From: Psychrobacillus sp. OK032
Lineage (GTDB): Bacteria; Bacillota; Bacilli; Bacillales_A; Planococcaceae
DNA: 64,000 nt
Assembly: GCF_900111345.1 (NCBI RefSeq)
Contig: NZ_FOGY01000001.1
Location: 715,959-779,958, forward strand
Direction of reading: 5' to 3'
Position 1 is the first letter of the stretch. Every line of letters starts with the position of its first letter. Below the pieces are notes generated by a model, which did no database searches, was not told the DNA's origin, and saw only the letters and a list, made by a program, of their open reading frames with translations. Positions 56,320 to 64,000 of the stretch are shown piece after piece. The position numbers were made by a program, and so were the translations under genes.

Positions 56320-57213
56320 TTATTTTGATCGAGGATCTAAAGCATCCCGTAGTCCATCCCCCAATAAATTAAATCCTAATACTACTAACATAATGGCAAG
56401 TCCCGGAAACAAGGTCATCCACCATGCCTGACTTAAAAATGACTTCCCGACGAAGACAAGCGCACCCCACTCTGGGTTGGGAGGCTGTGCACCAAGGCCA
56501 AGAAAGCTAAGCGCGGCTGCAGATAATATGGAACCACCAAATTCTAAAGTTGCTAAAATAATGATAGGAGAAGCAACATTCGGCAAAATATGCTTGCAAA
56601 TTATTTTCCAGTTTTTCACTCCAATTGCTCTGGATGCTTCCACATACTCTGTTTCTCGAATAGACAGCACTGAACCTCTTACAACTCGTACGAATGATGG
56701 GACTACAGAAATAGCTACCGCTATCATGGCATTCGTTAATCCGACTCCAAGAACTGCAACAATAGCTATCGCCATAAGCAACGAGGGAAACGTCATCAAT
56801 ATATCGATAAATTGCATAATGTAAATATCTAATTTGCGATAATACCCTGCTAATACACCTAAAATTACGCCGATTGTACCCGAAAGCGTCACTGCAAATA
56901 GCCCCATTAGTAAGGAGACCCGTCCCCCGTACAACATTCGCGTCCAAATATCTCTTCCAAATTCATCTGTACCTAACCAATGTGCCATGCTCGGGCCTTG
57001 TAAACTATCTTCAAAATTCATTTCATTGATTGGATATGGAGCAATAACTGGTGCTAAAGCAGAAGTTATGATAAAAAAGAGTAGAATCATGGCTCCAACT
57101 ACAGCACCCTTATTTTTCTTCATTTTTTTAAAGAAATTCGCTACAGAAGATTGTGTATTAGTTTCGAGTTCAATTGGATCCGGATAAACAAGTGAAGTAG
57201 GATTGTTTCCCAG
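56320..57213 (-). CDS. dppC: Peptide ABC transporter permease (DppC/OppC)
   Basis: Binding-protein-dependent permease with five or six membrane segments, an N-terminal OppC-type segment and the EAA loop EYVEASRAIGVKNWKIICKH. Only one ATG (57123) exists near the start, with no ribosome site. The frame stays open upstream, and a CTG at 57213 has GGGGAG 8 bases before it; this gives 297 residues with the hydrophilic N-terminal tail usual for OppC proteins. I therefore favour CTG, giving a start of MGNNPTSLVYPDPIE. Confidence 0.85.
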   Translation of the reverse strand: MGNNPTSLVYPDPIELETNTQSSVANFFKKMKKNKGAVVGAMILLFFIITSALAPVIAPYPINEMNFEDSLQGPSMAHWLGTDEFGRDIWTRMLYGGRVSLLMGLFAVTLSGTIGVILGVLAGYYRKLDIYIMQFIDILMTFPSLLMAIAIVAVLGVGLTNAMIAVAISVVPSFVRVVRGSVLSIRETEYVEASRAIGVKNWKIICKHILPNVASPIIILATLEFGGSILSAAALSFLGLGAQPPNPEWGALVFVGKSFLSQAWWMTLFPGLAIMLVVLGFNLLGDGLRDALDPRSK

Positions 57214-57242
57214 TATAATCTCTCCCCTCTAGCTCCAGTTAG

Positions 57243-58163
57243 TTATTCGTATTGAATGCGAGGATCCAGTTTTGTATACAAAAGATCAATTACAAAGTTT
57301 ACGATGATAATCATTGCCGCCATAAATAAGAGCAATCCTTGTACAGTCGGAATATCACGGGTTGAAATCGCGGACACAATTAAACTTCCAAGTCCAGGAA
57401 GCGCAAACACTGTCTCAGTAACAACTGCTCCCGCCATTAAATAGCCAAATTGCATACCGATTAGGGTCACTACAGGTATGATGGCATTTTGTAAACTATG
57501 CCTAAATATCAATCGATAAGTACCTGCTCCCTTTGCTCTAGCAGTGCGGATATAATCCTGTTTAATCACATCCAGCATGCTCGACCTAGTCATCCGAGCA
57601 ATACTACCTGCAGTGCCTAACCCTAAAGTGATGGAGGGCAGTATGAGCGAGTAAAATCCATCATATCCAGAAATCGGGAAAATGTTCAGTTGATACGAAA
57701 ATAGAAGTATTAAAAACAAAGCAATCCAAAAGCCAGGAGCGGATATTCCAATTAGAGCAAGAACCATTGCAAGTTGATCGTATATAGTATTTTTTTTCAC
57801 TGCAGCTATTACACCAATGATAATTCCAGTAATAGAACCAAAAATAATACTATATAACGCTAATTGAGCTGTAATAGGAATACGATTTAATATTTCTTCC
57901 ACCACGGTATAGCCTGTTATATATGAAGTTCCAAGATCGCCTTGGAACGCTTGGAACATATAAGAAAAATATTGGACAAGAATAGGGCGGTCCAGCCCTA
58001 ATCTCATCTCCAATTCCTTAATAGATTCCTCCGTAGCAAAATCTCCCAATATATGATTTACAGGATTACCGGGAATCAAATGAATAATTATGAAAACTAG
58101 CACAGATACTCCAAATATAGTTATGATCATAGTGAATATTCTTTTGAATAAATAGGATGACAA
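57243..58163 (-). CDS. dppB: Peptide ABC transporter permease (DppB/OppB)
   Basis: A 306-residue permease with six membrane helices. Family motifs HLIPGNPVNHILGD near the start, the EAA loop DYIRTARAKGAGTYRLIFRH and PGLGSLIVSAISTRD near the end. TTG start with GAGGAGG 7 bases upstream. Forms the channel with DppC. Confidence 0.93.
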   Translation of the reverse strand: MSSYLFKRIFTMIITIFGVSVLVFIIIHLIPGNPVNHILGDFATEESIKELEMRLGLDRPILVQYFSYMFQAFQGDLGTSYITGYTVVEEILNRIPITAQLALYSIIFGSITGIIIGVIAAVKKNTIYDQLAMVLALIGISAPGFWIALFLILLFSYQLNIFPISGYDGFYSLILPSITLGLGTAGSIARMTRSSMLDVIKQDYIRTARAKGAGTYRLIFRHSLQNAIIPVVTLIGMQFGYLMAGAVVTETVFALPGLGSLIVSAISTRDIPTVQGLLLFMAAMIIIVNFVIDLLYTKLDPRIQYE

Positions 58164-58206
58164 GTAAACGCCTCCTCTGCTTTGGATTATATGGCCAATT
58201 ACTTAC

Positions 58207-59772
58207 TTATTTGCTTACTTTCACACTAGGCCAATCTATCGTATTGTTAATAGGATGTATTTCAAAACTTTCAAAGTTGCGGATCGCAGTGACATTTTCT
58301 TTTACGTACAATGGTATAAAAGGAGATTCTTCCACTAACATTTCTTGTGCTTCTTCATAGAGCTTTGAGCGAGCATCTTGTTTCATTTCAATAGCAGCTT
58401 TGTCCAAAATGCTATATATTTTCTCATTTTCATAATGTAATCTTTTGGATTTATCTTTACCGAAGAGTAAAAAATTCAATACATCTGCATCTGGCCAACC
58501 GTAGCTCCAAAGTAGCATCTCATGCGCTCCCTTTGGTGTTTGTTCAATAATCGTTGCGGCTTCTTTCACTGAAATGGTGATTTTCATTCCTATTTCCATC
58601 AACTGATTTTGTATGACTTGCGCCGCTCTTTGATTGGCTGGATCATCATCCACCCATAAGTCTACTGAAAATTCCTTACCATCTTTCATCACGACTCCAT
58701 CTTTATTCGTCTCATTCCATCCAGCTTCGGATAACAGCTTTTTCGCTGCTTCAATATCTCTTGTATATTTTTCCCGAGCCATTGTCTCAATTTTTTCACT
58801 GTATCCAAATACTGTTTTTGGTAATGGACCAAATACCGCTTGCGCCTCGCCATTTAATGTATTTTGTATAATTGATTCTCGATCAATCGCAAGTGCAATA
58901 GCTTGTCTTACTTTTACATCTTGGAAAATAGGTTGCTTATTATTCCATCCCAAGTAACTTAATGTGTCGCTTTGCACTCTCTTAATAGTTACTTCTGAAT
59001 CTTTCTCAAGATCTTCAATATATTGATATGGAACGTCTAACAAGACATGCACATTCCCTTTCTTAAATTCTAAAATTCTTGTCTCTTCATCCGGAATGAA
59101 TCGAAACTTCACACTATCAAAACCAGGTTGACCTCTCCAATCAAAATTCTTGTAAGGCTCATAAACAAGTGAATCTCCTCTATTAACTTTCACTAGCTTT
59201 AACGGACCAGATCCACTAGGATTTTTCTCAAATCCTTCCCCCTTCGCATTCAAAACAGAAACATCCAAGGGCGCTAAAAATGGAGTCGTTGCATTAATGA
59301 AAAACGGTGCAAATTGATCCTTCCATGTGATTTTAAAAGAGTAGTCACTTAAAACTTCGATACTATCTATATCTCCCGCATTCGTACTAAACGGTGAAGA
59401 CGAAACTAATCGTTCAAAAGATAACTTTACAGCCTCCGCATTAACCGGTTTTCCCGAATGGAATACCGCATCTTCTTTCAAATTGAAAATAACTTCTTTC
59501 CCATCCCCTATCACTTCATAATCTGTGATAAGATTCGGAACAATATTGCCGTCATTATCTTGTTTTAACAATGTATCATATAGCGGTATATTCGCTTCAC
59601 CCGTCGAAGATGTTCGATGGATATCCACAGAGTCTGGCTCCGAAACCAAACCAACTACAATTTCTCGATCATTGCCTTTGTTAACACCTGAATCCTTTGA
59701 GCGATTACATCCAGATACGATTAGCATGAAGACAATTAACGCAATAAAAATTACATATCGTTTCCTGTTCAT
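58207..59772 (-). CDS. dppE: Peptide ABC transporter substrate-binding lipoprotein
   Basis: A 521-residue family 5 solute-binding protein. Lipobox MLIVSGC with Cys22, then VGLVSEPDSVDIHR, the ITWKDQFAPF region and NFDWRGQPGFDSVKFRFIPD. First gene of the six-gene importer operon. The ligand may be a di- or oligopeptide; nickel-type binding proteins belong to the same family and cannot be excluded. Confidence 0.9.
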   Translation of the reverse strand: MNRKRYVIFIALIVFMLIVSGCNRSKDSGVNKGNDREIVVGLVSEPDSVDIHRTSSTGEANIPLYDTLLKQDNDGNIVPNLITDYEVIGDGKEVIFNLKEDAVFHSGKPVNAEAVKLSFERLVSSSPFSTNAGDIDSIEVLSDYSFKITWKDQFAPFFINATTPFLAPLDVSVLNAKGEGFEKNPSGSGPLKLVKVNRGDSLVYEPYKNFDWRGQPGFDSVKFRFIPDEETRILEFKKGNVHVLLDVPYQYIEDLEKDSEVTIKRVQSDTLSYLGWNNKQPIFQDVKVRQAIALAIDRESIIQNTLNGEAQAVFGPLPKTVFGYSEKIETMAREKYTRDIEAAKKLLSEAGWNETNKDGVVMKDGKEFSVDLWVDDDPANQRAAQVIQNQLMEIGMKITISVKEAATIIEQTPKGAHEMLLWSYGWPDADVLNFLLFGKDKSKRLHYENEKIYSILDKAAIEMKQDARSKLYEEAQEMLVEESPFIPLYVKENVTAIRNFESFEIHPINNTIDWPSVKVSK

Positions 59773-59889
59773 GAATAAATGACCCCCAGTATTTTTTATT
59801 CAACTGTTGTAAAGACTTGCTTGTCCCAAAGAAATTTTAGTATCGTAAACTACTATATTCGTGACACTTTAGAGTTATGCGCAATTCTG

Positions 59890-59934
59890 GTCCCTGTGTA
59901 AGACACGATTCTGAATCGTTTCTTACGCAGGGAC
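59890..59934. repeat. GTCCCTG palindrome, copy 6
   Basis: GTCCCTGTGTAAGACACGAT and ATCGTTTCTTACGCAGGGAC around a 5-base centre: nearly perfect. It lies upstream of the peptide-binding lipoprotein gene. Another hairpin with a T-rich tail on the minus strand follows at about 59950-59985. Confidence 0.8.
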
Positions 59935-60125
59935 ACTATCGAACACAAAAAGAAAAGCCCCTCAATCGATTTCTCGATTAAGAGACTTACCTTATTCCAC
60001 GTTCTAATCTAGGGTACTAAGTTAACAAGTAATTCTAAACTGTTTCCAACTCAGGTATACGACACTAAATGCCACACGAAAAGGCCTTTGTTGTCTTTGT
60101 TTCATTGTACTTCCCTTACAATGCG

Positions 60126-60230
60126 TCCCTGTGTCAGACACAATTTGGTTACAAAGTTCTACAGGTATTCGAATGGTGCTGAAAATGCGTCCATTCATAA
60201 ATGTTTTGGAGTTATGTCTAGCGCAGGGAC
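60126..60230. repeat. GTCCCTG palindrome, copy 7 (arms separated)
   Basis: Left arm GTCCCTGTGTCAGACACAAT at 60126-60145, right arm GTTATGTCTAGCGCAGGGAC at 60211-60230, about 65 bases between them, including a further GCGTCC half-site. Looks like two copies fused or one with an insertion. Confidence 0.55.
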
Positions 60231-60235
60231 ATAAC

Positions 60236-60281
60236 TAATAAAAGGGTACCCGGTTCAAATTTCTCCAGAACCGGATACCCT
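60236..60281 (-). terminator. Terminator after oppA
   Basis: AGGGTACCCGGTTC pairs with GAACCGGATACCCT, 11-base loop; TTTTATTA follows on the minus strand. It separates oppA from the dpp operon. Confidence 0.85.
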
Positions 60282-60303
60282 AGCTTCATATTAGTACATT
60301 ATT

Positions 60304-62019
60304 TTATTCTTTCCCAGAAATATAAGCCCACTTGTAGCTATAATCTCCAGTAAACGGGTGTGCAACAATACCATGCACATAAGGTTTTTGTAACGACATA
60401 GAACCTGTTTGATATAAATTGACAATAGATGCCTCTTCTTCAACTACAACTTTTTCAGCTTCTGCTAATGCTTGCCAACGTGCTGTAGGATCTAGTGCAA
60501 ATTCACCTTTTGCTTGATCTAGAAGCTTATCGAATTTTTCATTAGAGAATGACATATTGTTTTGAGATGACTCGGATTGGAACAGGTCCAAGAATGTAAC
60601 CGGATCCTGGAAGTCAGGTGCCCATCCAGTGCTCTGAATATCATAATCTTGAGCAGCATCTAAATCTAATTTAACATTGAATGGAAGGCTCTTTATTTTA
60701 AGTGTAAGCCCTTTAAGGTTTGACTCCATCTGTGATTTTAAGTAAGCATCTAAATTTTTGGAAAGCTCGGTATCACCAGTAATATATTCGAATGTCACCT
60801 CAGTCAGGCCTTCCTCTTTCATGCCCTCTTCCCATAATTTTGCGGCTTCTTCTGCATTGAATGGAAGCATGTCCCCGTTTACTTCACGGAAATCCTGTTT
60901 GTTTTCATCGAATGCAAAACCAGTTGGTACAAGGAAGTCTGCTCGAATAGAACCGTTTGCAAGAACAACATCAACCATATCTTGCTTGTTGAAAGACATT
61001 GCCAGTGCTTGTCGTAACTTCACATTGGAAAGTGGTGTCTTTTCCCCATTTCGTTCTTGATTGAGTTTTAAATAGTAGACAGTCGGTTTCAAAACTTGTT
61101 CCACTTCTACATCATCTGTATATTGCATCGCGTATTCTCCAGTGAGCGTAACACGATCTTTTTCTCCATTATTATACAAGTTAACGGATGTACCTGGTTC
61201 TTTAATTACATCTACGTTGATTGTATCAAGCTTTACCGTCTCTGCATCCCAATACTCCGGATTTTTTTCCATTGACCAAGATAGACCAGTTCCATCCCAG
61301 TTTGTCAGGATAAACGGACCATTGGATAATAAATTATCAGAGTTTACAGCATAGTTCTCGCCTTGTGCCATTACGTACGCTTCATTTTGAGGATAAAACG
61401 TTCCAAATGCCATAAGAGATATAAAATAAGGGACTGGACGTTCTAGTGTAACTACTAACGTTTTGTCATCCTTCGCCTCTACTCCCAGTTCCGATTTATC
61501 CATCGAGCCTTGAGAAATTTCTGTTGCATTTTTAATAATGCCAGTCATCATATAAGGTCCATAGGTCGATCCGGTAGCCGGGTCAACCGCACGCTGCCAC
61601 GCAAACACAAAGTCGTGCGCAGTAACAGGAGTACCATCTGACCATTTAGCATCACGTAATTTAAATGTATAAGTTATACCGTCTTCACTAACCTCAGGCT
61701 CGCTTTCAGCCATAGCAGGAACCGCTACATTGTCTTGGTCTAAGCGGAACAATCCTTCCGCAATATTGTTTAGTACATTGAAAGAAACAGCATCATCCGC
61801 AAGAACCGAGTCCACAGAAGGAATCTCTGCACGCTCTACTAAATTTAACACTTGTTCTTCATCGAGCTTTTCGCTTGTTGCCTCGTCTGTACCTTCCGCT
61901 TGTTCTGCGTCTTTTGTATCCACAGAAGTCTCGGCGTTGTCCCCCTCGCCGCAAGCTGCTAGAAAGATACCTAGGACCAAAATCATTCCTAAAAGCCAAA
62001 ATAAATTGTTTTTCATCAT
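60304..62019 (-). CDS. oppA: Oligopeptide-binding lipoprotein OppA
   Basis: A 571-residue family 5 binding protein, larger than the one at 58207 and typical of OppA/DppE of Bacillus. Lipobox FLAACG (Cys near residue 23), an acidic linker, RAEIPSVDS, TYTFKLRDAKWSDGTPVTAH and WQRAVDPATGS are present. ATG at 62019 has AAGGTGG 6 bases upstream. It stands alone with its own terminator; it may hand peptides to the Dpp transporter downstream or one elsewhere. Confidence 0.93.
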   Translation of the reverse strand: MMKNNLFWLLGMILVLGIFLAACGEGDNAETSVDTKDAEQAEGTDEATSEKLDEEQVLNLVERAEIPSVDSVLADDAVSFNVLNNIAEGLFRLDQDNVAVPAMAESEPEVSEDGITYTFKLRDAKWSDGTPVTAHDFVFAWQRAVDPATGSTYGPYMMTGIIKNATEISQGSMDKSELGVEAKDDKTLVVTLERPVPYFISLMAFGTFYPQNEAYVMAQGENYAVNSDNLLSNGPFILTNWDGTGLSWSMEKNPEYWDAETVKLDTINVDVIKEPGTSVNLYNNGEKDRVTLTGEYAMQYTDDVEVEQVLKPTVYYLKLNQERNGEKTPLSNVKLRQALAMSFNKQDMVDVVLANGSIRADFLVPTGFAFDENKQDFREVNGDMLPFNAEEAAKLWEEGMKEEGLTEVTFEYITGDTELSKNLDAYLKSQMESNLKGLTLKIKSLPFNVKLDLDAAQDYDIQSTGWAPDFQDPVTFLDLFQSESSQNNMSFSNEKFDKLLDQAKGEFALDPTARWQALAEAEKVVVEEEASIVNLYQTGSMSLQKPYVHGIVAHPFTGDYSYKWAYISGKE

Positions 62020-62237
62020 AAACATCCACCTTTTTACTTTCTTGAAATAATAAATAATTATTTCTCTTTCTATTATACATGAATCTACTAAATTGTTGTA
62101 AGTTATTTCGGAATAGTTAAAAAATTTTATACATTTTCATATTATTTCTGTGATAAGATACTAAAATATTTGCAAAAATAATGACGAATATTGGCAGAAA
62201 GCTTATGTTCGAAGTTGTCTCTTCCACAAAGACAATA

Positions 62238-62279
62238 AAAGCAGTATCCATGTATATATTAATACATGGATACTGCTTT
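62238..62279. terminator. Terminator after the beta-helix gene
   Basis: Perfect 18-base arms AAAGCAGTATCCATGTAT and ATACATGGATACTGCTTT with a 6-base loop. T-rich flanks on both sides. It ends the minus-strand gene at 62311. Confidence 0.85.
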
Positions 62280-62310
62280 GTTATTTCTATCTTCCACAAG
62301 AAGAAACCTT

Positions 62311-63882
62311 CTACATCGGAATATTATCCTTTACTATAATCGATTTTCCATCACTTTTTGGTATGCTAAAAATGATTGGTGTAGAACCTTTTCTTGCAAT
62401 TAGCCCACTAATGATATTATCTTTGACAATCATGTTACTGTAACTTTGAGCAGACAGTCTTAAGCCATTTTCGTTTATCCGCCCACCAGTAATAATATTA
62501 GAATTAATAGAAACGCCGCTTATATTAGATACATTTATATCAATCATATAACCAGTTAAATTGACTGAATCACCTGTCCTAGAAGATGAACTGAAAATAT
62601 TATTACTAATACTCAATTCGGACACTTTAAAATCGTCCTTAACTCCCTCTTTTCCTTTTATACTAATGGGATTATCTGATAAATTGTATGCAGTATTATT
62701 ATTAAAGTTTAGGAATCTCAGTGCTGAATCAACTCCTGCTTTACCTCCCTCGACGCTTAATACCTTTCCTCCATAGTTCTTCCCTACTCTACCTGAAAAA
62801 GTATTACCTGAAATATTAATACCTTCAGCTCCTGTATAAATAGAGATAAAGGCTTCTGTTATAAGTTTAAAAGTATTTCCATTTACTGTTAGGTCATGGA
62901 TATTGTCTAGAACTAATGCTTTGGAGGCACCAGAAAATTCATTTCCCAGCAGTTCAATCATGCCTATATAAGGTGCTTTATCTGAACTGATAGCTGAAGG
63001 ATCAAATACTTTTGAATAAAAGTAAATAATACCTTCTTTAGCTAGAAAATGATCTTCGATTGAATTCCCCACAATTTGTGCTTGTGAAAACTGTGTATCT
63101 GGTTTGTCACATACGACTTGAATGGCGCTTTGCGTATTGTTATTGATTGAGTACCCAACTTCAATGTCGTTACTATTGATTTGAATGTTATGCACATCAC
63201 CGTTTTCGAAGAACATTGCAATCTTTGCATAGGATATATGGTTATTCGTAATGATACTCTGGTGTAGATTTACATTATTATAATGAATTCCATATTCAGC
63301 TATATCCCACAAATGATTTTCCGTAATGATCACGTTTCTATTTCTGTTAATAACCTCAATACCCTTTTTTAGTTTGTAAAAATGGGACTTGGATATGTTT
63401 ACCCCAAATGTGCCATCTAAAATTAATGCTGTTCCTTCATGATTATTAGAGTAGACATGAAGTTGTTCAATCACTGGTGAAAGTTCTTGTTCCAAACCGA
63501 CATTTGAAAGAGGTTCAGCACCACCATTCGTTTTGTTTCCTTTTAAATGAAAAGCAGCAAAATCTCCACTCAAAAGAATCTTTGCATTATTTGCTTGAAT
63601 CCCTTTGATATTAGTTAAATCGATTTTTATCGTGCTACTAATCAAATAAATCTTTCCTGGCTCTAATCTAATAATTCCTTCTTGTTGTGCAGCTTGCTTA
63701 AATGCTTCCGTATCATCCGTTTTTCCATCACCAACAGCCCCAAAGTTATTTAAATCGATGTATCCAGAAACTTGCATAGATTGCGTATTTTCCGCCGCTA
63801 AACTACTTTCAACATTTGAGATATACAACAGTAATATAAAACTCATTAAAAACGATATGATTCCGATACCCCAATGGTGCAA
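62311..63882 (-). CDS. Secreted right-handed beta-helix (pectate-lyase-3-like) protein
   Basis: A 523-residue exported protein. A hydrophobic signal segment (about residues 5-28) precedes YIDLNNFGAVGDGKTDDTEA, the classic start of pectate-lyase-3/GH28-like folds, followed by many NxI/NxF beta-helix turns (INISGNTFSGRVG). It may bind or cleave a polysaccharide; catalytic residues cannot be assigned by eye. TTG 63882 is the only standard start in frame and has no ribosome site; an IS-like end lies 24 bases upstream, so the native 5' end may be lost. Confidence 0.8.
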   Translation of the reverse strand: MHHWGIGIISFLMSFILLLYISNVESSLAAENTQSMQVSGYIDLNNFGAVGDGKTDDTEAFKQAAQQEGIIRLEPGKIYLISSTIKIDLTNIKGIQANNAKILLSGDFAAFHLKGNKTNGGAEPLSNVGLEQELSPVIEQLHVYSNNHEGTALILDGTFGVNISKSHFYKLKKGIEVINRNRNVIITENHLWDIAEYGIHYNNVNLHQSIITNNHISYAKIAMFFENGDVHNIQINSNDIEVGYSINNNTQSAIQVVCDKPDTQFSQAQIVGNSIEDHFLAKEGIIYFYSKVFDPSAISSDKAPYIGMIELLGNEFSGASKALVLDNIHDLTVNGNTFKLITEAFISIYTGAEGINISGNTFSGRVGKNYGGKVLSVEGGKAGVDSALRFLNFNNNTAYNLSDNPISIKGKEGVKDDFKVSELSISNNIFSSSSRTGDSVNLTGYMIDINVSNISGVSINSNIITGGRINENGLRLSAQSYSNMIVKDNIISGLIARKGSTPIIFSIPKSDGKSIIVKDNIPM

Positions 63883-63905
63883 ACTTACGATTTTTATGTC
63901 TTCCG

Positions 63906-64000
63906 TGTAAACGCTAAAATAAAGTGAGCAGTTTTCTACAAATAAGATTGAGCAGTTTTCCTCTTACTAAATCACTTCCTTTATACTTAATTGTATAAAT
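63906..64000. mobile_element. Probable IS21-family terminal region (partial)
   Basis: From TGTAAACGCTAAAATAAAG at 63906 two direct repeats GAGCAGTTTTC occur 24 bases apart (63926 and 63950). A TG terminal dinucleotide and multiple short terminal repeats are typical of IS21-type ends. The element would continue past the window; no IstA/IstB coding can be seen here. Confidence 0.4.

Noticed and set aside
58207..59772. Nickel-specific NikA
   Set aside because: Binding-protein families for peptides and nickel overlap. Two OppD/F-type ATPases and a peptidase-like gene in the operon favour peptides, so a nickel name is not justified.
8699..60230. Repeats considered as a CRISPR array
   Set aside because: Copies are single, widely spaced and palindromic, with no regular spacers and no cas genes.

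Overview
The window looks like chromosome of a low-GC Gram-positive endospore-former relative (Bacillales). Planococcaceae-type genera such as Psychrobacillus, Lysinibacillus, Solibacillus or Sporosarcina are the best guess. Reasons: AT-rich sequence, strong AGGAGG-type ribosome sites with many TTG and GTG starts, an SLH-domain cell-wall hydrolase, a ComK-family protein, a Vpr-like subtilase and B. subtilis Ywq-type tyrosine kinase/phosphatase genes. The genus is an inference. No rRNA, tRNA, CRISPR array or prophage was seen.

Left part (1-14.4 kb) is a set of small metabolic and regulatory units. A FabF-like ketosynthase with an altered active site sits directly upstream of a membrane GGDEF-EAL protein. 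A TetR-controlled cassette (GntP-type permease, 3-hydroxyisobutyrate dehydrogenase, methylmalonate-semialdehyde dehydrogenase) points to use of a valine-derived hydroxy acid. A tricarballylate-dehydrogenase-like flavoprotein is divergent from a LysR regulator and convergent with an OFA-type MFS transporter. Broken carboxymuconolactone decarboxylase copies and dispersed repeats lie between them.

The middle (15.0-37.8 kb, all on the minus strand) is an exopolysaccharide/capsule locus of the Wzx/Wzy type. In transcription order it holds a Wzz-like modulator, BY-kinase and PHP phosphatase; a membrane UDP-sugar 4,6-dehydratase, Pgi and GalU; an aminotransferase, phosphoglycosyl transferase, GNAT and ATP-grasp set that looks like amino-sugar synthesis and modification; three glycosyltransferases, Wzy and Wzx; then the dTDP-rhamnose genes and UDP-glucuronate/galacturonate genes. 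Divergent from it are an SGNH-like membrane protein and an LCP ligase, which could modify the polymer and attach it to the wall.

The right part (38-64 kb) holds surface proteins (an SbsC-like secreted protein, SLH-SH3-NlpC/P60 hydrolase, and a 1293-residue subtilase with three Ig-like repeats), a SEC-C/HTH protein, a zinc-ribbon membrane protein that seems to start at ATC, and a small sigma factor next to a ComK-family gene. A complete Dpp/Opp-type peptide transporter operon follows, with a signal-less SxxK serine hydrolase inside it and a separate OppA upstream. The window ends with a secreted beta-helix protein whose upstream region appears to be cut by the end of an IS21-like element. At least three families of dispersed non-coding repeats occur: a 45-50 bp GTCCCTG palindrome, a 235 bp element, and a GC-richer repeat linked to 160 bp inverted repeats.
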